A stretch of DNA of 64,000 nucleotides from Palaemon carinicauda (taxonomy: Eukaryota; Arthropoda; Malacostraca; Decapoda; Palaemonidae), in contig NC_090751.1 of the NCBI RefSeq assembly GCF_036898095.1, positions 74,066,432-74,130,431 on the forward strand. Direction: 5' to 3'. The notes beneath the pieces were generated by a model. The model was not told the DNA's origin. It made no database searches and worked only from the letters and a program-made list of their open reading frames with translations. The position numbers and the translations under genes were made by a program. This document shows positions 31,501-41,230 of the stretch, in pieces. Each line of letters starts with the position of its first letter. Positions within the stretch are counted from its first letter, which is position 1.

Positions 31501-33882
31501 AACACGATGGAATGCTTTACTTATGTCGGCTAACATGGCATATCGATTCAACCTAAACCTTATAATTAAACTGTATGCTACTTCTACCAAATTGGGCCCA
31601 GGTAAAAGACATTCATTCAAGGACTTGCAACCTTGTGACTTGGCAGAGGCATTGAACACGATTCTAAGGGGGGTGGTACGGCTGTCTTTCTTAACACCAA
31701 AGTGTGGCATGTAATAACCTTCCACTACGGGATTTTTCACTTCTGATATAAAACCTGCTTCGAGATACTTATCTATCACTCCCTGATATTGTTCAAGATA
31801 TTCCCTATCCTTTTTGAATTTTGTCTGCAACGACTCCAACTGCGCCATAGCGTTACGATAATTGGTTTCTGGCCTAGCATCCGATCCAAATGGTAGGCTA
31901 ACCTGATATCCCTCAGGTTTTCTTACAACGCTTTGCGATACCTTTCGCACGGCCTCGGCCTCGCGAACAGTGTATTGCTCAGATGGGGCGATACCAACAC
32001 GGTCTAATCGCCACCACTCATCTACATCATACAGATATGGCTCGTCCGTGATTCTGCACACTCTCAACGTTCTTACTTGTTCGACCCTTTCCCCTTGGAA
32101 CAGCCACTGTGGCACCTTCCCGTACGGGGACATACCATTATGCGTTAAGAAAAGATTTATCCCATCTACTTTTTCTACACCTATGACAAAATAGCTAAAA
32201 TAATCAGCCCCAACTAATATGTGAACGTTCTTCATGGTATCTGATTGGTTTGCTGGATCGGCTAACGTGACTCCCTTGGTCAACAGATGCTGTCTGACTT
32301 TAACATAACCCACGTTATGTATCGGGACGTCCACGTGTTCGTGTGCCACCAATTTCATACGCACGATTCTTTTCCCCATTTCAACCCTGCAACTTACTAC
32401 ATCGTATTGGCCGCTTATTTCCTCGGAACCAAACGGAGCGATATTCAAGGATACTCTTCCTACCACCGGTAGGCCTAATTGACGGGCAATTTTTGCAGAG
32501 ATGAAGCTCCTCTGGCTTCCTGAGTCGAGAAATAGGCGGACTCGCTTACTACCTTGCCTTTGTTGAATACCTGCCATGGCTGTTGGCAAGATAGTGCATG
32601 GGAGGTCCACATCAGACCTCTGCGCGATCTTTGCGCTCGTGCACGGCTTAGATTCTACTTTAACCTTAGACGGACGGGGGGCATTTTGGTTCTGTGCAGG
32701 CGTCGCATTTACTACGGGGCGGGACGTTGTTGATTGACTATTACTATGACTAGGGATTGATTGCGGTCTACCCGCGTCGCAAATCGCAGTGTGATGCTTA
32801 GCATTACAGTTTCTACAGGAATTTGATACGGGACATTTATCGCTACGATGGCCTGATTTCGTGCAATTGAAACAAAGACCCCTTTTAAGTAAAATGCGAC
32901 GTCTAGCAACTACGTCTGTCACTTGGCGACATCCGTGAGGCGGGTGCCGTTCGCTACAAAATGGGCAGGAATTTTGGTGGATGGGATGGGTTTTCGGTCT
33001 TACACTACTGTCTGGTCTTTTGTCACTCTCAAGACTGTCGCCTCTCTGCAATGCATCGTCTTCTAACATTCTTACTATGAAATCTATTGCCTCAAAAAAC
33101 TCATCCAACGTATAGTCGCATTTCCTCAAATGCTCTACCACCTTGCGGTATAGTTTTCCCTCTGACAATTTTTGATTAATGAGGCTCATGACCATGCCCT
33201 GGCCTAAGTCATTGGTACTAAGTCTTTTGATTTGCTCAATAATGATAGTTAACTCAAAACGGAACCTTTTTAATTCTACTGGGTTTAGTGACGGCACAAA
33301 GATGTTTGCTAACTTGCGGTGCAGAATCACGAGCGTTTGGTGCACGTTGCCATACTGCTTATCTAATAAATCTAATGCTACTCTATAGTTCGCGGCGGTT
33401 ACACTCAGAGATTTGATAATCCGGAGCGGCTCTTTGCCCAACGTCCCCAATAAATACGTGAATTTAGACACTTCGTCTAAATCCGCTCTTCGATCCACGT
33501 GGATCGTGAATAATTCACGGTACGATGCGTACTCTTGCACTTCCCCTTCAAACGTGGGGAGAGGCAGCGGCTTCAACCTGGGGAGGGCAACATTCCCCAT
33601 TGAAGGGCCTTTCACTTTATCTATTCTATTGTACAATAGTGTGGAAGCGCGTGTCGCTTCACCTAACATATGCCTAATTCGGGCTTCGATACTAGACTCT
33701 AATTTAACTCTCTGGTTTTTGTACAACTCTTTAAGCTGTCGGACCTCTGCCTGCAACTCCGTTACCAAATTCTGGTAAACGGACTCGGAGTAGGTCTCTA
33801 TCAGTGCCCTTTGCGTTTCGCTTAGTAAATCCTCCAGTAGGCCCATCGACGCCTCGATATGCACGATCGTGGATACAGCCAT
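28528..33882 (-). CDS. BEL/Pao Gag-Pol polyprotein
   Basis: A 1784-codon frame without a break, near the full length expected of BEL/Pao. It has a coiled-coil-rich N-terminus (1-90), a Gag core (about 100-290, FEGEVQEYASYRELF), and Cys/His fingers at about 306-318, 337-350 (CFNCTKSGHRSDKC) and 356-368. The aspartic protease has Asp453 in LDSGSQRSF. RT has MLADISKAFHRVLL and the box SFYVDNYL, with Asn in the second catalytic place. RNase H has HVFTDASSKAYG, KLELLAL and MWTDSKVTL. An HHCC finger (HLHCGV..., CPECK) and an integrase core (GVDHT, MSDNHQTF, WKGGFFERLIG) follow, with a C-terminal tail of acidic and basic stretches. The first ATG is close behind the 5' LTR leader. A YVDN box occurs in some BEL lineages as far as I recall. 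Confidence 0.96.
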   Translation of the reverse strand: MAVSTIVHIEASMGLLEDLLSETQRALIETYSESVYQNLVTELQAEVRQLKELYKNQRVKLESSIEARIRHMLGEATRASTLLYNRIDKVKGPSMGNVALPRLKPLPLPTFEGEVQEYASYRELFTIHVDRRADLDEVSKFTYLLGTLGKEPLRIIKSLSVTAANYRVALDLLDKQYGNVHQTLVILHRKLANIFVPSLNPVELKRFRFELTIIIEQIKRLSTNDLGQGMVMSLINQKLSEGKLYRKVVEHLRKCDYTLDEFFEAIDFIVRMLEDDALQRGDSLESDKRPDSSVRPKTHPIHQNSCPFCSERHPPHGCRQVTDVVARRRILLKRGLCFNCTKSGHRSDKCPVSNSCRNCNAKHHTAICDAGRPQSIPSHSNSQSTTSRPVVNATPAQNQNAPRPSKVKVESKPCTSAKIAQRSDVDLPCTILPTAMAGIQQRQGSKRVRLFLDSGSQRSFISAKIARQLGLPVVGRVSLNIAPFGSEEISGQYDVVSCRVEMGKRIVRMKLVAHEHVDVPIHNVGYVKVRQHLLTKGVTLADPANQSDTMKNVHILVGADYFSYFVIGVEKVDGINLFLTHNGMSPYGKVPQWLFQGERVEQVRTLRVCRITDEPYLYDVDEWWRLDRVGIAPSEQYTVREAEAVRKVSQSVVRKPEGYQVSLPFGSDARPETNYRNAMAQLESLQTKFKKDREYLEQYQGVIDKYLEAGFISEVKNPVVEGYYMPHFGVKKDSRTTPLRIVFNASAKSQGCKSLNECLLPGPNLVEVAYSLIIRFRLNRYAMLADISKAFHRVLLDPRDAKYTRFLWRKAAGRALTFAFRVVVFGITASPFLLQQILNCHFKEEGRPDLVKSFYVDNYLATFEDIEHMRQEHESVHNILKRAGMPLEGWASNHLAFDSERQWNEPVSVNVLGLRWARDVDRLCVKESKRICELGEGWVPTKRRVLSLLVSIYDPIGLISPLFVRGKLFLQQLWEDNVGWDDVLAKERAKEASELLNDLKAVSDITFQRSIGKKGLQLHVFTDASSKAYGAVAYTRDERNRVSLVTSKTRITPKGMSKLTIPKLELLALLLGSRLARTLKDLIEPREIVMWTDSKVTLAWVASPDARSNKNVFVSNRVAEINFIQQVCSFSLNHVPSQQNPADILSRGATAQQLQANPLWRNGPEFLRTTGRPVPCEEEDLLHQTHVVAAVQELREEMCPTPPGEIWDVLKREVGFQFLLRVARLVLKFAKIERHPFSIVVKLEQKHYLPTVYAYLEGGVRPPREVANFARQLNLVLVDNLICTRGRVSHVGETDHLILLPAKGHLVRMYLSYLHQLHLHCGVNTLIGIFRQKCWVAGLRSIAKRTVRQCPECKLAFQPLTRQPPPPPLPKERITLTKPFTAVGVDHTAAIHTETRPGYILIVTCMASRAVYLDFCPSLEAEEFVLALRRFSATHGAPQLIMSDNHQTFKAASHLLQGLYEEDEVQQFLRKTGIKWRFQTPRAPWKGGFFERLIGVTKRTLQIALGKKYLPDAHVLTLVKEAEAVVNNRPLMYSGDEREDEVLTPSHLIRGHQVHLMAPILPDDHLNATFTSRKLRDRYVRLTDSPKAFRERWRKEYLSALRARHDSRPGEPSKLHPGDIVLVKQDNKKRATWPLGRVVETYPDDNGVVRSAKVLFEGVESLRAVSHLVPLEIAPSEDDHEGDDGDDGEEGANSSTAGMPGIAETSGNDQGMATATTTQQPATGTDDSHSDEEGENYAVSERSENENETESEQTNAQRRSARPLRRAAVKQRELMDCLLKGDDI

Positions 33883-34109
33883 CTTAATTACTTTACTTTA
33901 CGTTTGGGGGAGTTGGACAAGGCAAGGAGAAAAGGATAATTTAACGTTAAGGGACTCAAAGAACTGACCCACGTGGGCGATCGCACATCGAGACGTAGAG
34001 GACCTTAATTGTTCGTCTCTCTCTCTCTCTCTCTCTCTCAAAAGCTCATATTTTAAATTAGTCCTGTCCGGCTCTGGGAAGCGCTTGCGATCCGGTTCGA
34101 AGGACCAAA
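33883..34109 (-). promoter_or_regulatory. BEL leader and primer binding site
   Basis: On the element strand the bases right after the LTR read TTTGGTCCTTCGAACCGGAT (34090-34109), a tRNA primer-site type often seen in BEL/Pao elements. A short (CT)n run at 34016-34039 lies in the leader. The gag-pol ATG follows at 33882. Confidence 0.75.
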
Positions 34110-34916
34110 TGTTGTGATTTTCACCAGTTTATTAAATCTGCCCGATGTACTGGGCGGATCGCAAGGCCTTGGAGGCAAAGTTTCCCAAAACTTTCCAGGA
34201 TTTTATTAAAATACGGCGATAAAATTTACAATTTTATTACAAAAATAAACTCTGATAAAGACAAACAACATTCTTAAGCATTCACAAAACTCACTGAAAA
34301 ACAAGACTGACCCTAGGTAATGTAGCATGTGCTCTTCAAGCACAAAGTCCACACCGGACTCATTAACAAACTGAAAATAGTGCCAATTCGAATTCAATAC
34401 ACAACGAATCACACACCAAATATCCCTATTCTTATTTAACTCAGGATTCAGATCCCCAATCACAAGGATCTCTACACTAAACTGCGATATAAAAACTAAA
34501 CGTCTTGCACTCAAACTTCTACTACAACCAACCTGGTAGACAAGGTAGAGAGGAGAGATAACAATTAGAGGGGACTTACTTCGGTTGGGGACGTTGGATC
34601 AAAGAGGACAAGCTATCCTTGCAACCCCCGACGTCACCTTTTTGGCGCAATTTGCCCTGAACCTAAATTTCTACATTGGATTTTTTTAACATGTTACAAC
34701 AGAATGACTTTATTTTTCCTAATCTTAAATTACCAGCAATTGATTTTATTAGTCTCAGCGCCTTCCTACCAGGTGGTTTCCTTTTTTGGCTCTAAACGTT
34801 CACGTCTGGAACTACATTCATTCGCCCGCGAGTTTCTCCTCTCCCTCCAATTTGACGTAGTCGTAGGCGGAGTCAAATGGCGGGAATTTCGATTGATCGG
34901 GTCGAAATTCCCGACA
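34110..34916 (-). repeat. 5' LTR of the BEL element
   Basis: 807 bp and partner of 26949-27755. It is next to the second TGGCA target copy (34917-34921). It should carry the promoter for leftward transcription. Confidence 0.96.
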
Positions 34917-34921
34917 TGGCA

Positions 34922-35049
34922 AGAGCTTACATTTACACAAGATAAAGATATTACTTAACTTTCCAGAAGCTGATGAGGCTGCGGAAGACATCATAGCGTC
35001 CAAAATACTCCAAAATAGCACGAGAGAACTGGGAAAACACCGGTCTAGC
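34922..35049 (-). pseudogene. DIRS-2 first coding segment, cut by BEL
   Basis: On the reverse strand, after TTTTGGAGTATTTTGGACGCT, tandem ATGs at 34994 and 34991 open MMSSAASSASGKLSNIF, then ILCKC, before the BEL insertion point. DIRS-3 has a homologous start at 50453 (MDASASFASIKLSTICF) behind the same TTTTTTGGAGTGTTTTTGAG leader. It is likely the first exon of Gag, upstream of the intron that ends at about 20717. A GTAAGC donor-like site lies at the end of this stretch, but its phase does not fit simply. Confidence 0.5.
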
Positions 35050-35410
35050 AAAGCTACAAGAGAAAGAATGACGGTGGCGCCTCGCGGTGGCGGACAGGCG
35101 CACTATTTGCAGAGCAGTAGTGACTCGTCGAGAGCGATGTCTCTGGAACGACTCACCTTATTCTTGACTCTCTTTCCCCTCGTAGTGAAAGCTCTATTGG
35201 GGGTTTAGATAGCCATGAGACGTGTCAAGAATACGTCCTCTGATATTACGCGATATCCCTTCGTAAAATTTTAAGGGATATTCGCTCCAGGAGTTAGAAT
35301 TCTGGATACCTTTGGTAAATTCTCTGGGATATATCACTGTAATCAAATATACCTAGGAAGCTACCTGTGAAGGAACTTCCATCACGACGACATGGCCTGA
35401 GCCCAAAAAG
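35050..35410 (-). repeat. DIRS-2 inverted terminal repeat, 5' side
   Basis: Inverse of 14743-15128. The outer tip reads GGCCTGAGCCCAAAAAG and differs from the other tip, and its complement is found in the internal complementary region at 15250-15295. Confidence 0.88.
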
Positions 35411-36140
35411 TTAATTGACAACAGTCATCTATTTGTGAAAGAGAAAACAAATGGCGAAAAAAACTATTTGGAAATGTAATCAATTTCATACAAAAAAGCA
35501 CCATGCAAGAGTGCATACAAATAAACGAATCCATTATAACGACTCGGAGAACACAATCATGCAGGAGATATTGCTCATGTTGAAGCTGCCTAAGTGATTA
35601 ACATAACTAAAGAAAAAGCAATAAAAACTAAAGAAACCATACATTGTATCGCAACCCAAGCGTATGTAGGTGTATCCCAAGCAGTTGCAGGTCAGCTACC
35701 AACACCACAGTACTTAAAAAGGAATATACGAAATGCAAGAAATGTAGCAGCACAAGTTCCTGCAAATCCAGTTACTTTACTCGAGTTAAGCATCCCCCCC
35801 CCCCCCAAATATAGGATAACACATTCACATTAGCCATTTCTTCTGTTTGACAATGATGATGGATCAGACAGGATTATTATATTTTTGACTCGGAAAAAAT
35901 CTTCAGGTATTATCCAGTGCAAGCAACTGGTATGCAGCAGATGGGACGTTTAAAACAACTCCTCCTTTATTTCATCAACTCTACTTAATACATGGTATCG
36001 TGAATAAAGACGTTTTGCCTCTTGTTTTTATTTCAATGGCCAGCAAAACTGAGGAGAGTTATAATAAGCTTTTGTCAGAACTAAAAGGTTTAGAGCCAAC
36101 CTTATCACCATTTTTAATGGATGTTGCATTCTTTTTCTGT
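35411..36140 (+). pseudogene. MULE protein: FLYWCH finger and transposase segment
   Basis: The frame resumes after DIRS-2 with LIDNSHLFVKEKTNG, then a Tyr/Trp-Lys-Cys and HARVHT pattern, and HAGDIAHVEA (35411-35590). This is a FLYWCH zinc finger with one frameshift. Then comes NITKEKAIKTKETIHCIATQAY (35600-35660) and the MULE transposase core with WYADGTFKTTP, LFHQLYLIHGIVN and VFISMASKTEESYN (about 35925-36090). The Asp in the DGTFK motif is the first catalytic residue of MULE transposases. The rest of the catalytic domain is missing, with an (AT)n and (GT)n array taking its place. The protein is therefore a remnant. Confidence 0.82.
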
Positions 36141-36634
<494 letters not shown>

Positions 36635-36775
36635 GACGATGAAATTACAGACGATGTGATATATTGCGATGTATTTTTAATGCGGTGAAAATGCATCAGA
36701 TGTATTTACCATGCGATATAATTACCACGATGTAATTACCGCGATGAGATTACGGCGATGTAATTACAGTGAATC
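36635..36775 (+). repeat. MULE right terminal inverted repeat
   Basis: Inverse of 13862-14003, starting GACGATGAAATTACAGACGATG and ending TAATTACAGTGAATC. It is followed by ATATATATG, also found before the left end. Confidence 0.9.
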
Positions 36776-36784
36776 ATATATATG

Positions 36785-37210
36785 CGTGTATCAACTTATC
36801 ATCATCTTCCGTTACAAGTCCTCAGTATAGAATAAAGGCGTCAGACATATCCTTATTCTAACGTTTGTTTATGGTCTTTCTATGCCAGTTTATACTTGCC
36901 AATTTTCTGAGCTCGTCAATCCATCGTTTTCTCTTCATTCCCCTATTTCTTTTACAATCTATGTAGACCCATTCTATTATTCCTAATGCCCATGTATTAT
37001 CTGTCACTCTCATTATTTATCCTGCCCATGTCCATTTCTTTTCTTAAATGTTCTTGGAATACCCTTTATTTTAGTTTGGTCTTGTATCCATGTTGCTCTC
37101 TCTTCTGTCCCTTAGTGTTAATGTTAATCCCATTATCATTCTTTCCATTTCTCTCTGGGTTGTAACTAGCTTAGGTTCTAAGCCTTTAGTAAGGTCCAAA
37201 TTTCTGATGT
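36785..37210 (-). pseudogene. LINE ORF2 3' remnant
   Basis: Reverse-strand frames give NPERNGKNDNGIN, a KTKIKG-type block, and near 36900-36935 KRWIDELRKLA. These match the final part of jockey/RTE-like LINE proteins, where a '(r)G(r)p..RW.DeL(r)' pattern ends the protein. Several stops and frame changes. The strand and class are judged from memory of the family. Confidence 0.5.
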
Positions 37211-37712
37211 GCTCTTATACAGTACAGGCTATGTATGTGTATTTATGCATTCATATTTACATATGAATATTACATCGACGAATTCTCACAAATTCAAGAT
37301 TCCCAAGTTTTGGTGCGATGCAAAGATGAATTCAGACCAGTCAATCAATCCGGAATTTTGCGCCAAGATATACATATGTATATTTTCTTGACATTTATCC
37401 ATTGTACCATCATCAATATATTTTATCCCTATTTCATTTTAATCATATTCCATTTGGAATTGGTTTGAGCTAATTTCAAAGTACTTACTCTTTCAGAAAT
37501 ATGTTCATTTTATTTTATCGGGATTTGCTACAGTCAGCTATCCTTGACTTGGAAAAAGTTGTAGAATTAATTGAAACTGTAAAAGCTTGAAGAGATGCGT
37601 TCAGGTCCAACTTTGTTTAATGCTTTGTGGGATGAGATGGAGAAGAGTTACAAGAAGTTAAAAGTATTTTGGATGTATGAAAGACTTTTTAGTCCATCCT
37701 CGCTCTTTGGTA
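37211..37712. other. Unassigned sequence inside the hAT interval
   Basis: Between the LINE remnant and gypsy-B. Small forward frames (60-77 codons) show no recognisable motif. The flank at 37713-37716 (GACC) is the target duplication of gypsy-B. Confidence 0.4.
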
Positions 37713-37716
37713 GACC

Positions 37717-38049
37717 TGTAAGGACACCGATCCCTTCGTCGTCCAGAAAATCGACAAACTACTTATTTATTTAAATTCTCTCTTCGCCACACTGTGGTTT
37801 CATATGTATATATATTCCGCTCTACCAGAGCTACATTTTGATATATGTATCATTTCATAACATGTTTCTGTTAACCCATAATTCATATATTTGTAAGTGT
37901 AAGAAAACACATATATTTTGGCGGGCACTTCAATCTGATTTGGCGCCAACGTCATCCTACCTTTCCGTCCGCACCTTGTGATATACTTCCGTGCACATTC
38001 GAATAAAGTATCAGTTGATCTTGGTGACGCTTGTCTCACTGTCCTTACA
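37717..38049 (+). repeat. 5' LTR of gypsy-B
   Basis: 333 bp with a 9-bp inverted end (TGTAAGGAC / GTCCTTACA) and a polyadenylation signal AATAAA at 38002-38007. A + strand leader with a primer site follows. Confidence 0.95.
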
Positions 38050-38201
38050 ACTGGTGACCCCGGAGTTGAAAGTAGCATCAGCGGTTTTGGCTTTGCCATT
38101 AACGGACTTATTACGGCCGTGCTACCTTCTACATACTCCGTTACCTTAGGCACGAGCCTGCCTTTGGTTCTCCCACACTTCGGTGAACGTAAGGCAGTAG
38201 G

Positions 38202-39047
38202 ATGAGCGTAACCGACATATCAACTTCTCACCTCTTCGCCGACTCGTCGTCTGGCCACGATGCAGGAAGCAACACGCCCATCGCACCCAACGGCCTCGCC
38301 TCCACGCCCAAAGTCAAACTGCCGCCCTTTTCTCAACACAACACCGCTTCCTGGTTCCTGAGAGCGGACGTACTCTTCCGCGTCGCTAGACTCAGCGACT
38401 CCTGCGCCAAGGCTGACATCGTTCTCACCTCCATACCTGAAGAGGTATTCGACAAGATTTCCCCATGGCTCGACGCCCAGGCCGGCCAAGTTTCATACGA
38501 CGACCTGAGAACGAAACTCATCGGTATCTACTCCCTCTCTGTCTCAGCAAGGGCACAGAAAGTACTGGACCTCGCCGGCAAGCCCATGGGTGACACCTCT
38601 CCTGTTGAGGCGTGGGACGAGCTAACCGGCCTGCTTATGCTCCCCGAAACAGACAGCAACGGCCGACGACGTGAGATTAGCTTATCTCGCGAAATCTTTC
38701 TTCGACGCCTACCACAAGACGTACGGGCCCAATTGACAGACGCCGACACGCTCCCGATGAACGAACTCCTGCCGAAGGCTCAGAAGCTCCACGAGGCCTC
38801 CAAAGCATCTCGCCTCGGAGCATCATCGTCAACACCGCCTCCGTTCTCCTCCTTCAGCAGCTGCTCTTCCATAGACTCCTTGGCAATGGCCCTTGAGGAC
38901 GACGAGATCAACATTCTATCAAGAAAGAAACCACCGCAACCTACGCGACCGAACCCTAGGCCTAACCCGGCATGGTGCTTCTACCACCAACAGTTCGGCA
39001 GTGACACCAAGAAATGTAGAGCACTATGCAGTTTCCCTAGAAGATGA
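38202..39047 (+). CDS. gypsy-B Gag
   Basis: A 281-codon frame from ATG at 38202, 150 bases behind the LTR. It holds a capsid-type region with VKLPPFSQHNTASWFLRADVLF (about 38310-38370), DLRTKLIGIYSLS, and RREISLSREIFLRRLPQDVRAQL (about 38670-38730). The C-terminal region carries W-C-F-Y-H and K-K-C residues as a possible zinc-binding site (38970-39020). This Gag type is common among arthropod gypsy elements with an A/T-S-WF start. The stop TGA at 39045-39047 is followed in the same frame by protease, so stop readthrough or a nonsense mutation separates Gag from Pol. Confidence 0.85.
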   Translation: MSVTDISTSHLFADSSSGHDAGSNTPIAPNGLASTPKVKLPPFSQHNTASWFLRADVLFRVARLSDSCAKADIVLTSIPEEVFDKISPWLDAQAGQVSYDDLRTKLIGIYSLSVSARAQKVLDLAGKPMGDTSPVEAWDELTGLLMLPETDSNGRRREISLSREIFLRRLPQDVRAQLTDADTLPMNELLPKAQKLHEASKASRLGASSSTPPPFSSFSSCSSIDSLAMALEDDEINILSRKKPPQPTRPNPRPNPAWCFYHQQFGSDTKKCRALCSFPRR

Positions 39048-39635
39048 CGCCAGAAGCATCCACCTGCCACCATCGCAGCCGCAGTTAACCAAAACAAGAT
39101 TGGTTTCTGTATCCTCGATACCATTTCCAACCGTAGACTCATGGTGGACACCGGCGCAATGCAGTCAACGTTCCCTCCTTCGAGGTCCGACCTAGACCGT
39201 GGTCCCGACAAAAACGCTCCCTCACTCATCGCCGCCAACGGATCTCCCATACGGTGCTATGGGATCAAGACCCTCAAGATATCTATCATGGGCCGTTCGT
39301 ATTCTTGGCCCTTCGCTATCGCCGACGTCAATCGCCCCCTCCTCGGTGCGGATTTCCTCGCCCACCATGGACTCCTCGTCGATGTCGCTAACAGACGTCT
39401 CATCGACACGGGAACCTGCCAGTCCCGCGCCCTAGAACACGGCCCTGCAACAATGTCCGTATCCGCCGTAACGACGCACCCCTACGCCGACCTCCTACGA
39501 GAGTTTCCCGAGGTTTTCAAGCCCGAGCTCCGACACTCGCCAGGTTCCCCGTCCAAGCATGGTATCTACCACCACATCACAACGACAGGACCTCCCACTC
39601 ACGCCAAATTCCGCCGCCTCCCCCTCAGAAACTGA
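39048..39635 (+). pseudogene. gypsy-B protease region
   Basis: In frame with Gag. It holds ICLCILDT-type sequence, then MVDTGAMQSTFPPS with the catalytic Asp in DTGA (about 39141-39180), and LLGADFLAHHGLLVDV (about 39340-39390). It ends with the linker toward RT at a TGA near 39633. RT continues in a different frame, so a frameshift near 39615-39630 breaks the gene. Confidence 0.82.
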
Positions 39636-41230
39636 AGGATGCCAAACGCGCCTTCGAGGACATGGAACGCATGGGTATCTGTAAGAAAGCATCGAGCCCC
39701 TGGGCATCACCCCTGCACATGGTTAAAAAGCCGGACGGGTCCTGGAGACCTTGCGGCGACTACAGGCGCCTCAACCTCATCACAACGCCTGATCATTACC
39801 CGCTGCCCAACATGCAGGACCTAACGAACGCGTTGCACGGCGCAAAGTTTTTTACCAAGATGGACCTCCTCAAGTCTTACTTCCAGGTCCCCGTATTCCC
39901 GGAAGATATCCCGAAAACTGCCATTGTGACGCCGTTCGGATCCTACACCTTCGCATACTCAACCTTCGGTCTACGCAACGCCGGGGCGACCTTCCAACGA
40001 CTAATGGATAGCATTCTGGGTGACCTACCTTTCTGCATCTGCTACGTCGACGACATCCTGATATTCTCGAAAACCAAGGAGGAACACCGGGGACACGTCC
40101 GCACCGTCCTAAAGCGCCTACAGGAGAACGGCCTAGTCGTACGCTTAGACAAATGCACGTTCGGTGCGGAGGGAGTGGATTTCCTTGGTCACCGCGTATC
40201 CTCACGCGGGGTAAAACCCATGACAACCAAGGTCGACGCCATCAGGAAGTTCCCAATGCCTACGACCATTCGCCAACTTCAGGAGTTCTTGGGAATGGTC
40301 AATTACTACAGGCGCTTCATCCCCAACATCGCACAAACCCTGTCACCCCTCGACAACGTCCTGAAAGGAAAAGCAAAAAAACTCGAGTGGGGTTTGCCCC
40401 AGCAACAGGCATTCGCTCGGACGAAGGATGCCCTTGCAAATGCCACCACCCTGGCTCATTTCGACGACAGCGCGCCCCTGTGACTAACGACCGACGCCAG
40501 CAACGTCGCCTGTGGGGCTGTGCTTGAGCAACTCGTCGATGGTTCTCCTCGACCGCTGGCATTCTTCAGCAAGAAATTGAAACCCGCCGAAACAGGATAC
40601 AGCACTTTTGATAGGGAACTCCTCGCCGTCTACCTCGCTGTCCGCCACTTCAGGCACATCTTGGAGGGTACCCCCTTCACAATCGCGACGGACCATCAAC
40701 CCCTCGTACACGCCTTCACGAAATCGACGGACGCATGGTCCTCCCGACATCAACGTCATCTCGCATCAATCGCCGAATTCGGGTGCACCATACGTTACGT
40801 CCCAGGAAAGAAAAACCCAGTCGCGGACGCCCTTTCAAGGATTGAAATTGACGCGATCCACCTGGGAATCGACTACGCCAATCTCGCAACCGAACAACGC
40901 ACCGACCGAGAAGCACAGGATCACCTGACGGGGCCATCCGCGCTCAAAATAAGTGCGATTCCCCTCGGACCAGCAGGAGTAACTATTCTTTGCGACACCA
41001 GCACGGGCCACCCACATCTCTGGGTACCAGCCTCCTGCAGAAGGAAAATATTCGATATCATCCATGGACTTTCACACCCCTCAGGACGCACCACCGCTCG
41101 CCTTCTGTTTGAAAAGTTTGTCTGGCCAGGGATAAAAAAGGACGCCCGGGAATGGGCGAAGTCATGCATCAACTGCCAGTTAAGCAAGGTCAGCCGTCAC
41201 ACCGAATCGGGGGTAGGCGATTTTCCCTAG
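39636..41230 (+). pseudogene. gypsy-B reverse transcriptase, RNase H and integrase finger
   Basis: One frame with an internal TGA at 40481-40483. RT motifs: GSWRPCGDYRRLN, FFTKMDLLKSYFQVPV with the first Asp, and CYVDDILIFSK with YVDD intact (40045-40075). VDFLGHRVSS and LQEFLGMVNYYRRFIP follow. RNase H comes after the stop: TTDASN, YSTFDRELLAVYLAVRHF, ATDHQPLV and VADALSR. Then comes an integrase finger with H-x3-H and CINCQ (41070-41180). The frame ends at a TAG at 41228-41230. Apart from the stops the motifs are complete. Confidence 0.85.

Larger units (their letters stand above)
26944..34921 (-). mobile_element. Complete BEL/Pao LTR retrotransposon with target duplication
   Basis: The element runs from 26949 to 34916. 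Both LTRs are 807 bp, start TGTCGGGAATTTC and end AAAATCACAACA on the element strand, and I found no difference between them by eye. TGGCA flanks both ends (26944-26948 and 34917-34921). Primer site, gag-pol frame and purine tract are in the right order. It split the first coding segment of DIRS-2. All features point to a very recent insertion of a possibly active element. Confidence 0.96.
14743..35410 (-). mobile_element. DIRS-type retrotransposon (DIRS-2), with Tigger and BEL inside
   Basis: Inverted terminal repeats lie at 14743-15128 and 35050-35410. An internal complementary region at 15185-15295 joins the complements of both outer tips, the hallmark of DIRS elements. Gene order on the reverse strand is Gag (20749-18923), RT/RNase H (19329-17082) and tyrosine recombinase (16977-16120). 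No target duplication is expected and none is seen. A Tigger element (20767-24700) and a BEL element (26949-34916) inserted later in its 5' leader. Removing them leaves about 8.8 kb. The left tip follows AAGAAAAAA and the right tip precedes TTAATTGAC of the interrupted MULE gene. Confidence 0.9.

Noticed and set aside
37800..38153. A 117-codon reverse frame repeated in part at 42315-42584
   Set aside because: It spans the LTR of gypsy-B and is duplicated with it. It is not coding.
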